Below, piece after piece: positions 1 to 8,816 of a stretch of DNA of 35,962 nucleotides (the stretch's first letter is position 1; the number at the start of each line of letters is the position of its first letter). The translations under genes and the position numbers were made by a program. The notes under the pieces were generated by a model. It saw only the letters and a list, made by a program, of their open reading frames with translations. It was not told the DNA's origin and ran no database searches. This stretch comes from Mucilaginibacter sp. (GTDB taxonomy: Bacteria; Bacteroidota; Bacteroidia; Sphingobacteriales; Sphingobacteriaceae). The DNA lies in the NCBI RefSeq assembly GCF_028288105.1, contig NZ_JAQBOI010000003.1, forward strand, positions 1 through 35,962. Direction: 5' to 3'.

Positions 1-962
1 GGCAAAGTCTCCAGCTTGCCGCCAATTTGTTTTGCCCGTTGCAACCAGCCTTCCCACTCTTTTTTATGGTCTCTTTCGATGTAGGATTTTAAGGCCGCGT
101 ACATGCCAAACATTTCTTCCTTGTTTACCTTCATTGGGCGGCCAATCGGCGCCTCGTGCGGGCTGTGGTTTAACCTGGCGGCAGTGATCAGGTCTTTGCG
201 CCCGAATAACAGGCCTGCGCTTTGAGGCCCGCGGATCATTTTACCACCAGAGAAAGTAACCAGGTCAAACCCCATTTTTTGAAACTTGAAAAGATTTTCG
301 ACAGGTGGCACATCTGCCGCTGCATCTAAAAAGGTGGCTATATTACGAGCTTTAGCTACTTTTAAAAAGTCTTCATGTGTAATACTGCTTTTTTCGGCAG
401 CATTAAAAAACAAGGCCATAACCGTATTGCTATTAATAGCCTGTGCCATATCTGAGGCACTTTCTACCTCAATAATTTTAGCACCTGTTGTAGTTATTGC
501 CTGATCGAACAAATACCTGTGCGATTTTTGCATGATCACCTCTGCGCGGGAGCCGGGCAGGTTAGGGATCATTTTTATTTTTTCGGCATCGGTACCGGTT
601 ATACAGGCAGCCGTACCTAAAAGTATAGCGCACGATGCCCCGGAGGTGACCATTGCAGCTTCGCAATGCAGCATTTCGGCAATTTTAGCGCCTACCTTAT
701 CCTGCAGTTCAAACATGTTTGCAAAGTCGTGCGAGGTCGAATTTATAGCCTCAAGCACTTCGGGCAACATAAGCGACCCTGATAAGAATGTCATGGTTAC
801 CGATGCATTTATAACGGGGGTAACCCCAAGCTCTTTAAACAGATCGCGCTTTAAGGCAGGCGGCTGAGTTGCGGAGGTTGTATTTGGTGTTGCAGCCCTT
901 GTAACCATACTCCCCATAAATGGAAGTATAGAAAGGCTTTTTATAACGTTTCTGCGTTTCAT
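1..962 (-). CDS. SelA-like PLP-dependent enzyme with Tat-like leader, partial (cut by window start)
   Basis: The minus frame is open from the ATG at 962 to the window edge, giving about 320 residues without the C-terminus. The leader MKRRNVIKSLSILPFMGSMV has a twin arginine followed by a hydrophobic stretch, so export through Tat is likely. The body resembles the SelA / D-glucosaminate-6-phosphate ammonia-lyase (DgaE) branch of fold-type I PLP enzymes. An Asp in FLDAAAD (about 213) would contact the pyridine nitrogen, Lys241 in FSGGKMIRGPQSAG would form the Schiff base, and IGRPMKVNKEEMFGMYAAL follows as in that branch. It lies 21 bp downstream of a RidA gene. RidA proteins hydrolyse the enamine or imine released by PLP ammonia-lyases and dehydratases, so the two fit one deamination step. 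It is unlikely to be a true selenocysteine synthase given the export leader and context. The substrate is unknown; an amino sugar acid or D-amino acid is possible. Confidence 0.8.
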   Translation of the reverse strand, partial: MKRRNVIKSLSILPFMGSMVTRAATPNTTSATQPPALKRDLFKELGVTPVINASVTMTFLSGSLMLPEVLEAINSTSHDFANMFELQDKVGAKIAEMLHCEAAMVTSGASCAILLGTAACITGTDAEKIKMIPNLPGSRAEVIMQKSHRYLFDQAITTTGAKIIEVESASDMAQAINSNTVMALFFNAAEKSSITHEDFLKVAKARNIATFLDAAADVPPVENLFKFQKMGFDLVTFSGGKMIRGPQSAGLLFGRKDLITAARLNHSPHEAPIGRPMKVNKEEMFGMYAALKSYIERDHKKEWEGWLQRAKQIGGKLETL

Positions 963-983
963 TATTAAATTTTAGAGGGTAAA

Positions 984-1439
984 CTATATATAAGCAACAC
1001 AATCCATTTCTACCAAAGAGTTGCCCGGTACACCGCCCTTAGCAACTGCTACAGTGGTACGTACGGGGGGCTTCTTGCCAAAACGACCTTTATATACTTC
1101 ATTCATGCCCTGGTAGTCGGCAATATCATTTAAATACACATTTACTTTAAGCACCTTTTCCATTGATGAGCCTGCTCTTTTTAGCTCGTTTTCAAGTTCT
1201 TTAAGTACAATTTCGGTGTGTGCCTTAATTTCAAAGGGTTCAACGTGTGCCCCTTTACCGGCTATGAAAACCATATTTCCAAGTTTTGTAGAACCAGAAA
1301 ACAAAGGCACGTCCTGGTACTCGGTTACATTATTTACTTCCTTTTCTGCGCTTTCTGCCGAACTGGCTTTCGCTAATCCAAATACAGAGATTCCGGCTGC
1401 CGAAGCCAGGATTTTTTTTAAGATCGATCTTCTTTCCAT
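984..1439 (-). CDS. Exported RidA-family enamine/imine deaminase
   Basis: This 151-residue protein consists of a leader and one RidA (YjgF/YER057c/UK114) domain. The leader MERRSILKKILASAAGISVF contains RR-x-I-L-K-K and a hydrophobic core ending near AKASSAES, a Tat-type signal. Normal RidA is cytoplasmic and about 125-130 residues, so the extra N-terminus accounts for the length difference. The substrate-binding arginine of active RidA is present (Arg127 in PPVRTTVAVA), followed by VEMDCVAYI where the family has VEIEAIA. RidA hydrolyses reactive enamines and imines from PLP enzymes to keto acids and ammonia. Here it sits between a SusD gene and a PLP enzyme gene on the same strand, so periplasmic deamination of an imported amino compound is a reasonable inference. 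Confidence 0.85.
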   Translation of the reverse strand: MERRSILKKILASAAGISVFGLAKASSAESAEKEVNNVTEYQDVPLFSGSTKLGNMVFIAGKGAHVEPFEIKAHTEIVLKELENELKRAGSSMEKVLKVNVYLNDIADYQGMNEVYKGRFGKKPPVRTTVAVAKGGVPGNSLVEMDCVAYI

Positions 1440-1497
1440 AACAAATAGATTTTATGTTTTTATTTAGTGTTTATAATATGTGCCGCTGGCTTTTAAT

Positions 1498-1524
1498 TTC
1501 TGCCGGCAAAAAACACCGGCAGAA
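1498..1524. repeat. Strong hairpin between susD-like and ridA genes
   Basis: A perfect 9-bp stem (TTCTGCCGG and CCGGCAGAA) closes a 9-base A-rich loop in the 117-bp gap between the SusD-like stop and the RidA start. No T-run follows on the coding (minus) strand, so it is more likely an mRNA-stabilising or processing element, or a weak attenuator, than a full terminator. Confidence 0.55.
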
Positions 1525-1556
1525 TTTATCTTATCAAACTTAAATATCCGTATAAT

Positions 1557-3083
1557 TTAAGGGCGATCCCACCACATTCTGGTTAAAAATTCATCAGCAC
1601 CCTGGCGGGAGATAGCTGCCTGATAATTTTCTCCATTTAAGTTTTGCTCAGTGGCTGGATACAGGAACCTTCTAAAAATTTTACCACCTGTAGCGTTTCC
1701 TACATAGTTATTAGGTACCAGGGCGGGGTAGCCGGTACGCCTGTAACTTGCAAATACTTCTGTGGAATTTGGATAAACACCTACCCAAAATTGTGTGTAG
1801 ATCTGTTCCATCTGCTCATTAAATGTGCCGCCTGTGTTAAGGGGATGGTATTTAATATAAGTTTGGATCTGATTGGTACTGATAACGCCCGCTGAACCGA
1901 ATAATGCCCATTGACGCATAGACGCACCTATACCATTTTCATACGATGTACTGGCAGATGCGCCGCTATACCAGTTACGTAATGCGGCTTCGGCGAGTAA
2001 AAAGTTGGTTTCGGCATTGGTTAACAACATGTATGGGCTGTTAAGTTGCAGAATGGTGTTTGGGTTAGGTTCCGAATAGGTACCAAAATCTGCCGGTTTA
2101 GAGCTTAAGCTGGATGACATGCCTTTTTGTATTGCGGCTGCTGTATCGGCTTTACCGTTTACCCAAACTACAGATAACACCGCCAGGCGAGGGTCTTTAT
2201 TAGTTTTCAAAAAGTTAATAATCACATCCTGATACTTACCGCCCTCGGGATTGCTGGAGCCGTTTGCCCCAACATAATCGGAGTTTAGCATCCCCAGTGC
2301 AAGCGGGTTTTTGTTGATATCCTGACCGGCAGATACATACCCGGTAACTGTAGCAATATCTGCATCTTCGATAATTACACCACCTGCAATTGCTTTTTTT
2401 GCCCATGTTTCTGCGGTAGTCAGGTCAACTTTGGTCATTCGCATGGCCAGGCGCAGCATTAAGGAGTACGAGAACTTTTTCCATTTGATCATGTCGCCTT
2501 TATAGATCAGATCGGCCGCGCCAAAATTTGCTTTGGCTGGGTTGATAGCTGTTGCCGCCTCGTCAAGTTCTTTAAGCATATCTGCATATATGGCTTGTTG
2601 AGGGTCGTACATAGGTTTGTAATTGCCGCTTGTGTAACCCTGGCCTGCTTGCGAATATGGCACATCGCCATATATGTCAGTAATCCGGCTAAAGCAATAC
2701 ACCCGCCAGATACGTGCACACGAAAGCAAGTTAACCTGCTCTGGATCAGCCGATACCTTTTCAATTACCTGTTGTATCTCATTTATCTCTTTTGGGTATG
2801 CATTATTAAACACCGTCCACGATTGTTGGCTTTGGCTAAGAATATACTTGGCACCAAAACCTGCAACATCGTTATAGCTTGTTGTAAACTGCATAGTACC
2901 CTGAAGAAGGTTGAGCACATCGCCTGCACCATCTAATAAAGACTTGGTAAATACAAAAGCAGGAGTGAGATTTGCCGATGCATTGGGGTTGGTGTTCATT
3001 GCTTCGAAACCCTTATCACATGCTTGTAAGCCTATACAAGCAGTTAAAAGCATGATGGAATATTTTCTAAAGTTTTTTTTCAT
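1557..3083 (-). CDS. SusD/RagB-family outer-membrane lipoprotein (SusD-like_2 type)
   Basis: This 508-residue protein has a lipoprotein signal: a lysine-rich start, hydrophobic stretch and lipobox LQAC with the acylated Cys near residue 22. The mature start DKGFEAMNTNPNASANL is typical of the SusD/RagB superfamily branch often labelled SusD-like_2. TPR-type segments such as ARIWRVYCFSRITDIYGDVPYSQA recruit the partner SusC channel and bind ligand at the cell surface. It follows the SusC gene by 32 bp and forms the lid of that importer. It precedes the RidA gene by 117 bp containing a stable hairpin. SusD sequence does not reveal the ligand; the downstream PLP/RidA pair suggests an amino compound or peptide rather than a plain glycan. 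Confidence 0.88.
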   Translation of the reverse strand: MKKNFRKYSIMLLTACIGLQACDKGFEAMNTNPNASANLTPAFVFTKSLLDGAGDVLNLLQGTMQFTTSYNDVAGFGAKYILSQSQQSWTVFNNAYPKEINEIQQVIEKVSADPEQVNLLSCARIWRVYCFSRITDIYGDVPYSQAGQGYTSGNYKPMYDPQQAIYADMLKELDEAATAINPAKANFGAADLIYKGDMIKWKKFSYSLMLRLAMRMTKVDLTTAETWAKKAIAGGVIIEDADIATVTGYVSAGQDINKNPLALGMLNSDYVGANGSSNPEGGKYQDVIINFLKTNKDPRLAVLSVVWVNGKADTAAAIQKGMSSSLSSKPADFGTYSEPNPNTILQLNSPYMLLTNAETNFLLAEAALRNWYSGASASTSYENGIGASMRQWALFGSAGVISTNQIQTYIKYHPLNTGGTFNEQMEQIYTQFWVGVYPNSTEVFASYRRTGYPALVPNNYVGNATGGKIFRRFLYPATEQNLNGENYQAAISRQGADEFLTRMWWDRP

Positions 3084-3115
3084 GTTAATTGTCTTTTAAT
3101 TGATGCTGGCATATA

Positions 3116-6100
3116 TTAAAATTTAACCATCAGATTTAAACCAAAACTTCTGGTTCTGGGTAATCCAAACGATTCAAACCCCTGGCTTGAGCCGTTGGTA
3201 AAACTCGATTCCGGATCAAAATTGTCTGTTTGCTTATATATAGTAAGCAGATTGCGCGCAACAAAAGCTATAGTTGCACCCTGCAGGTTTAGTACTTTAA
3301 GCTTTTCTACCGGGAGATTATAGCTCAGTATAACCTGACGAAGTTTTACGAAGCCAGCATCATGCAAGAATAATTCTGAATATGATTTGTAGTTATCATA
3401 GTAAGAACGTAAGCCTGAAAGAGGAACTGTTCTTGAATAAGGGGCCCCGCTTTGGTCAACACCATTAAGCTGAAGCCCGTTATCGCGGCCCGGCAAGGTG
3501 GTTTTCATTAAACCTAAACGGGTGCCATAAACTTCCATCAACGAGAAGATCTTATTGCCAAATTTCCCGTCAACCAGTACATTCAGACTAAATCTTTTAT
3601 ACTTAAAATCATTGGAGAAACCCATAGTTAAGGGAGCTACACCATTACCCAATGTTTGCAGGCCGGTAGCAACAGGTAAGCCTGTAGTCCTGTTAAATAC
3701 TACGTTTCCGCTGGCATCTTTCTGCATACGGGTACCTACAATAGCACCGTAGGGCTGGCCAACAATGTTGTTAATATAAGCCCAGCCATTTACTGATTGC
3801 GACATCTGAATTTGGTTGAGACCCGCGGCAAGTTTTACTACCTCGTTTTTATTGTAAGCAACGTTGTAACTGGTGCTCCAGGTAAAGTTTTGTGTTTTTA
3901 TAGGCGTACCGTTAATTAAAGCCTCGATACCTTTATTACTTAGCTCGCCAACATTAAGTATAACATTATTGTAGCCACTGGTGCCGGTAATAGCGGTAGA
4001 TACAATGTCATTAGTGGTTTTACGATCATATACCGTAATGTCAAATCCTAAGCGGCTGTTCAGGAAACGTGCCTCAATACCGGCTTCTGTAGTGGTGGAA
4101 GTGTAAGGGCGTAAGTTTGCGTTAGTAATAGTAGTGCTCGATACGTTTTGGATTGGCTGACCAGAGGTTGGCAGCAAGGTGAAAGCCTGGTTGATCTGGT
4201 AGGGATCTGGTGCGCCACCGCCTACCTGTGCCCATGATGCACGTACTTTGGCATATGTTATTCCCTGCGGTAATTTAAACGCCTCTGAAATTACGAAACT
4301 GCCACCAATCGATGGATAAAAAATACTGTTGTTTTTCGGGCTTAGTGTTGAAAACCAGTCCTGGCGGCCGGTAACAGTTAAGTATGCAAAGTTTTTATAG
4401 CTGATATCGGCAGAACCCATTAAAGAGTTAATAGCTGTTCTGTTGTTTCTGGGGGTGGTAGAAACTGTTGATAGGTTAGTTGAGCTATAAAAATAAGGGA
4501 TAATATAATTAGCGCCCGTAATGTTCGACTCGTTATAAACCGAGCGTTGCTGATTACCGCCCACAAAGGCCGAGATGCCAAAATCTTTGATCTTGCCATT
4601 GTAGTTTAAGGTTAGCAATCCGTTAGTTTCAGATGCATCAACCTTAAGTTCGTTGTATTGCCCGTTAGGGTAATATAATGAGCCGGTAGGCGAAACGTAA
4701 GTATAATTATAGTAGTAAAAATCGCGGCTTACTACACCTTTTAATGATAGGTTTTTAATAAACTCGTAGGTAACGCCGGCCTGACCTATAAATCTGTTCT
4801 TGGTATCGCGCTGTTGAAACTTATTGATCACGAAATAACTATTAGATGCAATACCTGCATCGTTCCATGGAATTTCGTTGCCTTTGGCATCGTAACCTGG
4901 CGAAAGCCATCGAATATCTGCTGTATTGGCAAGCATATATGGCGTCCAATTGGGGTTACCCGAAGCATCGCCCGCGGTGGCCCTGTTTTTAGCATTTTCG
5001 ATATTGTATTGGGCCAGGGCTTCAAAGCTTATCTTTTTACTCAGTTTACCGCTAACGTTAAGATTGCCCGTTTTGCGATCGTAATTACTGTTTGGTAAAA
5101 CGCTTTTGCTATTAAGGTCGGCTACCGAGAAACGATAGGTAACAGCTTCTGTTCCACCTGTAAATGCTAAAGTATTGGTAAATGTAGAGCCGGTTTGGTA
5201 AAAGTTTTTAATGTTATCTCTTTGTGCGGAATAAGGGTGCTCTAAGCCATCGGCTGCTATATAGGTTGAACCATCTATTTTAGCACCGAAAGAACGCCTG
5301 CCGGTTTGAATAGCTTCATTTTGGGTAGTCGGCTTTTTACCGCCATCGCCCTGGCCATATTCGTATTGCCAATCCGGGAAGATCGCAGGCGTTTCCATGG
5401 TAAAAGTTGAATTGTAATCAATGCCAATTCCTTTTTGAACACGGCCTTTTTTAGTGGTGATTAAAATTACTCCATTTGCCGCCCTTGCTCCGTACAATGC
5501 AGCAGCAGTACCGCCCTTAAGCACGCTTATTGATTCGATATCGTCGGGGTTAATACCTGCTATACCATCACCACGGTCAACATTGCCGGCGCCGCCGTTG
5601 GTAGTGGCGCTTCCACCCGGAACGGAGTTGTCTATTGGCATGCCGTTTACCACATATAAAGGTTGGTTACCACCAGAAAGAGAACCGTTACCACGAATAA
5701 TAACACGGCTTGACCCACCGGGGCCGGTGGATAATCCTGTCGCGTTAACACCCGCAACCTTACCTGTAAGCGCGTTAGCTACGTTATTTTCGCGGGCTTG
5801 TGTAAATTCATCGCCCTTAACTTCGGTTACAGAGTATGCCAGCGCTTTTTTCTGGCGAGAAATGCCTAAGGCTGTTACAACTACTTCGTTAAGACTATTA
5901 CGGTTCTCTATTAATTGTACATCAACAGTTTCCCTGCCTTTTACAGCTACTTCCTGGGTTGCAAAACCCATGTAGGAAAACACTAACGTAGCATTTTCAT
6001 CAGGCACAGTTAACGTATAGCGCCCTTCAGCGTTAGTTACCGTACCGCCGCTACCGCCTTTTATTTTAATACTTACTCCAATTAATGCCGCGCCGGCATT

Positions 6101-6535
6101 ATCAGTAACTTTACCGGTTACTTTTATTGGAATGGCCTTTTGCGATTCGGTTTCTGTAAGCGTAACTGTTTTTTTGTCGATAAGGATCACATCTCCTGAT
6201 ACGGAATAATCCATACCCAGTGGTTCGAGGATCTTTTTTAGGACTAAGTCCAGCTGTTCGTTTTTTACATCTAAACTTACAGCCTGGTTAGTAACAATTG
6301 AGTTACTGAAAACAAAACTAATTTTAGTTTCTTTATTAATTTGTCGCAGTACATTTTTAACAGACATATTCACTACATGCAGTGATATTCTTGTTTTTAG
6401 ATCTTGTGCTGAAACGTTTTTTGCTTGAGCAATGGTAAAGCATACAGAAAAGATGACGGTAATAATGATTACCCTGACTAAGGCTTTACATAGCAGGTGA
6501 AAAGACAATGATTTATTTGTCATATATTTGATCAA
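3116..6535 (-). CDS. SusC/RagA-family TonB-dependent transducer with STN domain
   Basis: The frame has 1139 residues from a TTG at 6535. The in-frame ATG four codons in (about 6523, MTNKSLSF) is the more likely start. Order: N-terminal signal segment, STN secretin/TonB short domain (about 45-115, KNVLRQINKETKISFVFS), carboxypeptidase-D-like beta domain (about 135-210), plug (about 220-365, including ANALTGKVAGVNATG and VIIRGNGSLSGGNQPLYVVNG), and a beta-barrel ending in Phe (LNLMVKF). SusC proteins are TonB-driven outer-membrane channels paired with a SusD lid. The STN domain is the one that contacts a FecR-type anti-sigma factor, matching the FecR and ECF sigma genes immediately upstream. 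Substrate-bound SusC probably induces its own operon. Confidence 0.92.
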   Translation of the reverse strand: MIKYMTNKSLSFHLLCKALVRVIIITVIFSVCFTIAQAKNVSAQDLKTRISLHVVNMSVKNVLRQINKETKISFVFSNSIVTNQAVSLDVKNEQLDLVLKKILEPLGMDYSVSGDVILIDKKTVTLTETESQKAIPIKVTGKVTDNAGAALIGVSIKIKGGSGGTVTNAEGRYTLTVPDENATLVFSYMGFATQEVAVKGRETVDVQLIENRNSLNEVVVTALGISRQKKALAYSVTEVKGDEFTQARENNVANALTGKVAGVNATGLSTGPGGSSRVIIRGNGSLSGGNQPLYVVNGMPIDNSVPGGSATTNGGAGNVDRGDGIAGINPDDIESISVLKGGTAAALYGARAANGVILITTKKGRVQKGIGIDYNSTFTMETPAIFPDWQYEYGQGDGGKKPTTQNEAIQTGRRSFGAKIDGSTYIAADGLEHPYSAQRDNIKNFYQTGSTFTNTLAFTGGTEAVTYRFSVADLNSKSVLPNSNYDRKTGNLNVSGKLSKKISFEALAQYNIENAKNRATAGDASGNPNWTPYMLANTADIRWLSPGYDAKGNEIPWNDAGIASNSYFVINKFQQRDTKNRFIGQAGVTYEFIKNLSLKGVVSRDFYYYNYTYVSPTGSLYYPNGQYNELKVDASETNGLLTLNYNGKIKDFGISAFVGGNQQRSVYNESNITGANYIIPYFYSSTNLSTVSTTPRNNRTAINSLMGSADISYKNFAYLTVTGRQDWFSTLSPKNNSIFYPSIGGSFVISEAFKLPQGITYAKVRASWAQVGGGAPDPYQINQAFTLLPTSGQPIQNVSSTTITNANLRPYTSTTTEAGIEARFLNSRLGFDITVYDRKTTNDIVSTAITGTSGYNNVILNVGELSNKGIEALINGTPIKTQNFTWSTSYNVAYNKNEVVKLAAGLNQIQMSQSVNGWAYINNIVGQPYGAIVGTRMQKDASGNVVFNRTTGLPVATGLQTLGNGVAPLTMGFSNDFKYKRFSLNVLVDGKFGNKIFSLMEVYGTRLGLMKTTLPGRDNGLQLNGVDQSGAPYSRTVPLSGLRSYYDNYKSYSELFLHDAGFVKLRQVILSYNLPVEKLKVLNLQGATIAFVARNLLTIYKQTDNFDPESSFTNGSSQGFESFGLPRTRSFGLNLMVKF

Positions 6536-6554
6536 AATTTGTAGTGACGAAATA

Positions 6555-6566
6555 TCCCAATTGGGA
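6555..6566. promoter_or_regulatory. 12-bp perfect palindrome upstream of susC-like gene
   Basis: TCCCAATTGGGA lies about 20-30 bp before the SusC start, in the leader between the FecR and SusC genes. It could be an operator or the core of a leader hairpin. No second copy was noticed in the window. Confidence 0.3.
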
Positions 6567-6580
6567 ACTATGAATTTGGT

Positions 6581-6631
6581 GGGCTTCGGCCCGGAAGGTT
6601 GGGTGTGCTGGAATCACATTCAACCTTTTTT
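6581..6631 (+). terminator. Tandem hairpins with T-tract in the fecR-susC gap
   Basis: On the plus strand GGGC-TTCG-GCCC (6581-6592) forms a short hairpin with a UUCG tetraloop. A 13-position stem follows (6595-6627), closed by CTGGAAT and containing two G-U pairs, then a T-tract. The second stem is better paired as plus-strand RNA than as minus-strand RNA, where two A-C mismatches arise. All known genes here are minus strand, so it may stop antisense transcription or act as a structured leader of the SusC mRNA. The orientation is uncertain. Confidence 0.4.
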
Positions 6632-6692
6632 GTTTATCTCTTTTTTTACTCAATAGGCACTTCGTTTTTTATAAAATCAGTTAATAGTTTAG

Positions 6693-7676
6693 TTAGTTAT
6701 TAGTTAGTATGTAAGTATTATCACGCACCGTATAGCTGGAGTGGGTGAGCTTGGTAATCGCTTTTAAGATGCCTGGTAAGGTTTGCCCCTGAAAAATAGC
6801 GGTGATGTGTTGCTGCGGCAACTTATTGCCGGTTATTTTTATATCTACCCCATATTTGTTGCTCAGCTTTAAAGCAACACTTTCCAGGTCCGAATTTTCA
6901 AAGATCATTTTATCATCCATCCAGGCAATTGCATCTTCGGGGTTTGCTAATGTGGTAAGTTCAAAAGTGGTTTTACCATCTTTTGTAGATGCTGATTGCC
7001 CTCTGGTTAATATGGCCTGTGCATGGGTTAACTCATCTTTTACGGCAACCTTGCCCGTAAGTACGGTTACGTTCATTGGTTTTACCTGCGAATAAGCGCT
7101 TACCGTGAATGTGGTACCTAACACATGCGTTTTTAACCTGCCAGAATGAATAATGAAAGGTTTATTTACGTTGTGTATCACTTCAAAATAGGCTTCCCCT
7201 TTTAAATACACCTCACGGGTTTTAGCGTTGAAATTTTGCGGATAACGTAAATCGCTATTTGCATTTAAGGTTACCCTGGTGCCGTCGCTTAGTACTACAA
7301 CTTTCGTTTTAGCTACGCCCGAGTGTTGCGTGAGGTATACAATATGATCAACACTGGTAACATTATTATAATTATATATAATTAAGGTACAAGCGCTAAT
7401 TACTAATACTATTATAGCAGCGAATTTGAATAGCACCTTTGTTTTTTTAAGTGCCCAAAGCCTTAACTTAATGTTGCTGTACATACGGTTCCAGTCAACC
7501 GTATGCGGGATGTCTTCCTGCCGGGAGTCTTCCCAATATTTTTTCATGGGGCCATCAAACTCCTCAAAGTCTGTGGATGTTTTTATAAGCTCCATAAATT
7601 CTTCGAACTCTTGCCTGGTACATGTATTGTTCATGTACTTCTCTAAAAGGTCCGATTTTCTTTGTTGTTGGTTCAT
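6693..7676 (-). CDS. FecR-family anti-sigma factor
   Basis: This 327-residue protein has the FecR layout: a cytoplasmic N-terminal part (1-80) that would bind the ECF sigma factor, one membrane helix (about 83-101, FKFAAIIVLVISACTLIIY), a periplasmic FecR domain (about 115-225, with VVLSDGTRVTLNANSDLRYP and REVYLKGEAYFEV), and a C-terminal DUF4974-like domain (about 255-325). In Bacteroidota this protein relays substrate occupancy from the STN domain of a SusC transducer to the sigma factor. Its position between the sigma gene (224 bp upstream) and the STN-bearing SusC gene (about 150 bp downstream) matches the usual order. The start ATG at 7676 gives a normal N-terminus. Confidence 0.93.
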   Translation of the reverse strand: MNQQQRKSDLLEKYMNNTCTRQEFEEFMELIKTSTDFEEFDGPMKKYWEDSRQEDIPHTVDWNRMYSNIKLRLWALKKTKVLFKFAAIIVLVISACTLIIYNYNNVTSVDHIVYLTQHSGVAKTKVVVLSDGTRVTLNANSDLRYPQNFNAKTREVYLKGEAYFEVIHNVNKPFIIHSGRLKTHVLGTTFTVSAYSQVKPMNVTVLTGKVAVKDELTHAQAILTRGQSASTKDGKTTFELTTLANPEDAIAWMDDKMIFENSDLESVALKLSNKYGVDIKITGNKLPQQHITAIFQGQTLPGILKAITKLTHSSYTVRDNTYILTNN

Positions 7677-7900
7677 TTATTCTGATTGATACTTTAAAGA
7701 CACAACAAAACGCCAATCAGACTAATCAAAAATGAAATAAATATTACTTTTTATTTAAAAAAGTGTTTTTAGTCGATGATTTGCTATTAAATGACATAAT
7801 AATTGACAATTTAGTTAAAATTGCTCAATTATAATATGAAAAATTCATAATTTATGGTAATTTAATGAAAATGTGGAATAAAATTTAGAAAATTGAGCTA

Positions 7901-8470
7901 TCAATTTATATAAAAGAGGGAGAAGATGGCGATTAGAGTAGGGTTGACGCCATTTTTGGCAAGATAAGTGCCTATAAATTGTAACGCTGCCATTAAATGG
8001 TTTTTAACAGTATGCCTGGAAAGATTTAAATGCGTTGCTATTTCATCATAATTTAGGCCGTCCTCTTTATTCAGTTTATATACTAACTGGCGTTGCGGCG
8101 ATAGTTGACTTACAGCGGTTGAAATTAGCTTTCTGCATTCAGATACCCGCATATTGGCTTCTGTGTTATTATCATTAGTTACGGCAACGCGCAATAACTC
8201 ATTAACAAGTCTGGTATCGCTGGCAGCTTTTCTAAGATAATTTAAGGAATAGTTACGTGCAATGGTATATAAATAGCCCCCCAGATTTTTTACATCTTTC
8301 AGTGATTCTTTATTTAGCCATAATTTAATGAAGATCTCTTGGGTTATTTCTTCTGCAGCGTACTCAGATTTGGCAATAATATATACCTGGGCATAAACCT
8401 GATGTTTATAGCTTTCAAAAACTTCTTCAAATTTTAAATCGTGATGTTGTTTTGAATTAAAAGCCCTCAT
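7901..8470 (-). CDS. ECF RNA polymerase sigma factor (FecI-like, Bacteroidetes sigma-70)
   Basis: This 189-residue protein has sigma-70 region 2 (about 15-85, with AAEEITQEIFIKLW and LGGYLYTIARNYSLNYLRK) and region 4 (about 110-170, with LSPQRQLVYKLNKEDGLNYD and the helix-turn-helix LSRHTVKNHLMAALQ). It lacks region 3, as ECF factors do. It begins a FecI-FecR-SusC-SusD series and should transcribe the SusC operon when FecR releases it. The last about 20 residues (PTLIAIFSLFYIN) are hydrophobic, a common trait of Bacteroidetes FecI-like sigmas. The ATG at 8470 gives a standard start. Confidence 0.93.
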   Translation of the reverse strand: MRAFNSKQHHDLKFEEVFESYKHQVYAQVYIIAKSEYAAEEITQEIFIKLWLNKESLKDVKNLGGYLYTIARNYSLNYLRKAASDTRLVNELLRVAVTNDNNTEANMRVSECRKLISTAVSQLSPQRQLVYKLNKEDGLNYDEIATHLNLSRHTVKNHLMAALQFIGTYLAKNGVNPTLIAIFSLFYIN

Positions 8471-8816
8471 TATTTAGCAACCATTTATAGTTATGCAAGT
8501 AAAATCAGTAGCATTTGAATTTCTAATGTATCACTTTGTTTTAATTAAATGAAATAATATGTTAAGATAAAGTTAAATAGCAACTGTCTGTAGCGCTTGT
8601 ATAAACGCTTAAAAATAGCGCCAGCAACCCCACAGGGATCATTAATGTAATTTAAAAGAACGCAGAATTAAATTATCCTTTCAAAGACAATCACATTTTG
8701 ATTTTCAAAAAAACGGACTTAATTTGCCTGCTTATACCCCTTTTACAGTAGAGTAGTTTTTACAAATTAATAACTCCCCGTTTTTATTAACGAACTAACA
8801 AATACTAATATAAATT
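8471..8816. other. AT-rich divergent intergenic region (346 bp)
   Basis: This gap separates the minus-strand sigma gene from the plus-strand M28 peptidase gene, so it should hold promoters for both. No open frame, RNA gene or strong hairpin was recognised. One weak promoter-like match on the plus strand is listed separately. Confidence 0.6.
8696..8726 (+). promoter_or_regulatory. Weak Bacteroidota-type promoter candidate for M28 peptidase
   Basis: TTTTG (8696-8700), 18 bases, then TTAATTTG (8719-8726) approximates the TTTG-N19/21-TAnnTTTG consensus, with one mismatch in the -7 box and a spacer one base short. It lies about 90 bp before the ATG. Confidence 0.3.

Noticed and set aside
1..962. 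Reading the left-edge gene as selenocysteine synthase SelA
   Set aside because: It has an export leader, sits in a SusCD-RidA operon, and its motifs fit the SelA-like ammonia-lyase branch better.
5454..5975. 173-codon plus-strand open frame
   Set aside because: It lies antisense inside the SusC gene, has low-complexity composition rich in Pro/Ala/Thr, no recognisable motif and no start context; it mirrors the conserved plug region.
8471..8816. Search for a small RNA or riboswitch in the divergent gap
   Set aside because: No stable hairpin or known riboswitch core could be recognised; the region is simply AT-rich.
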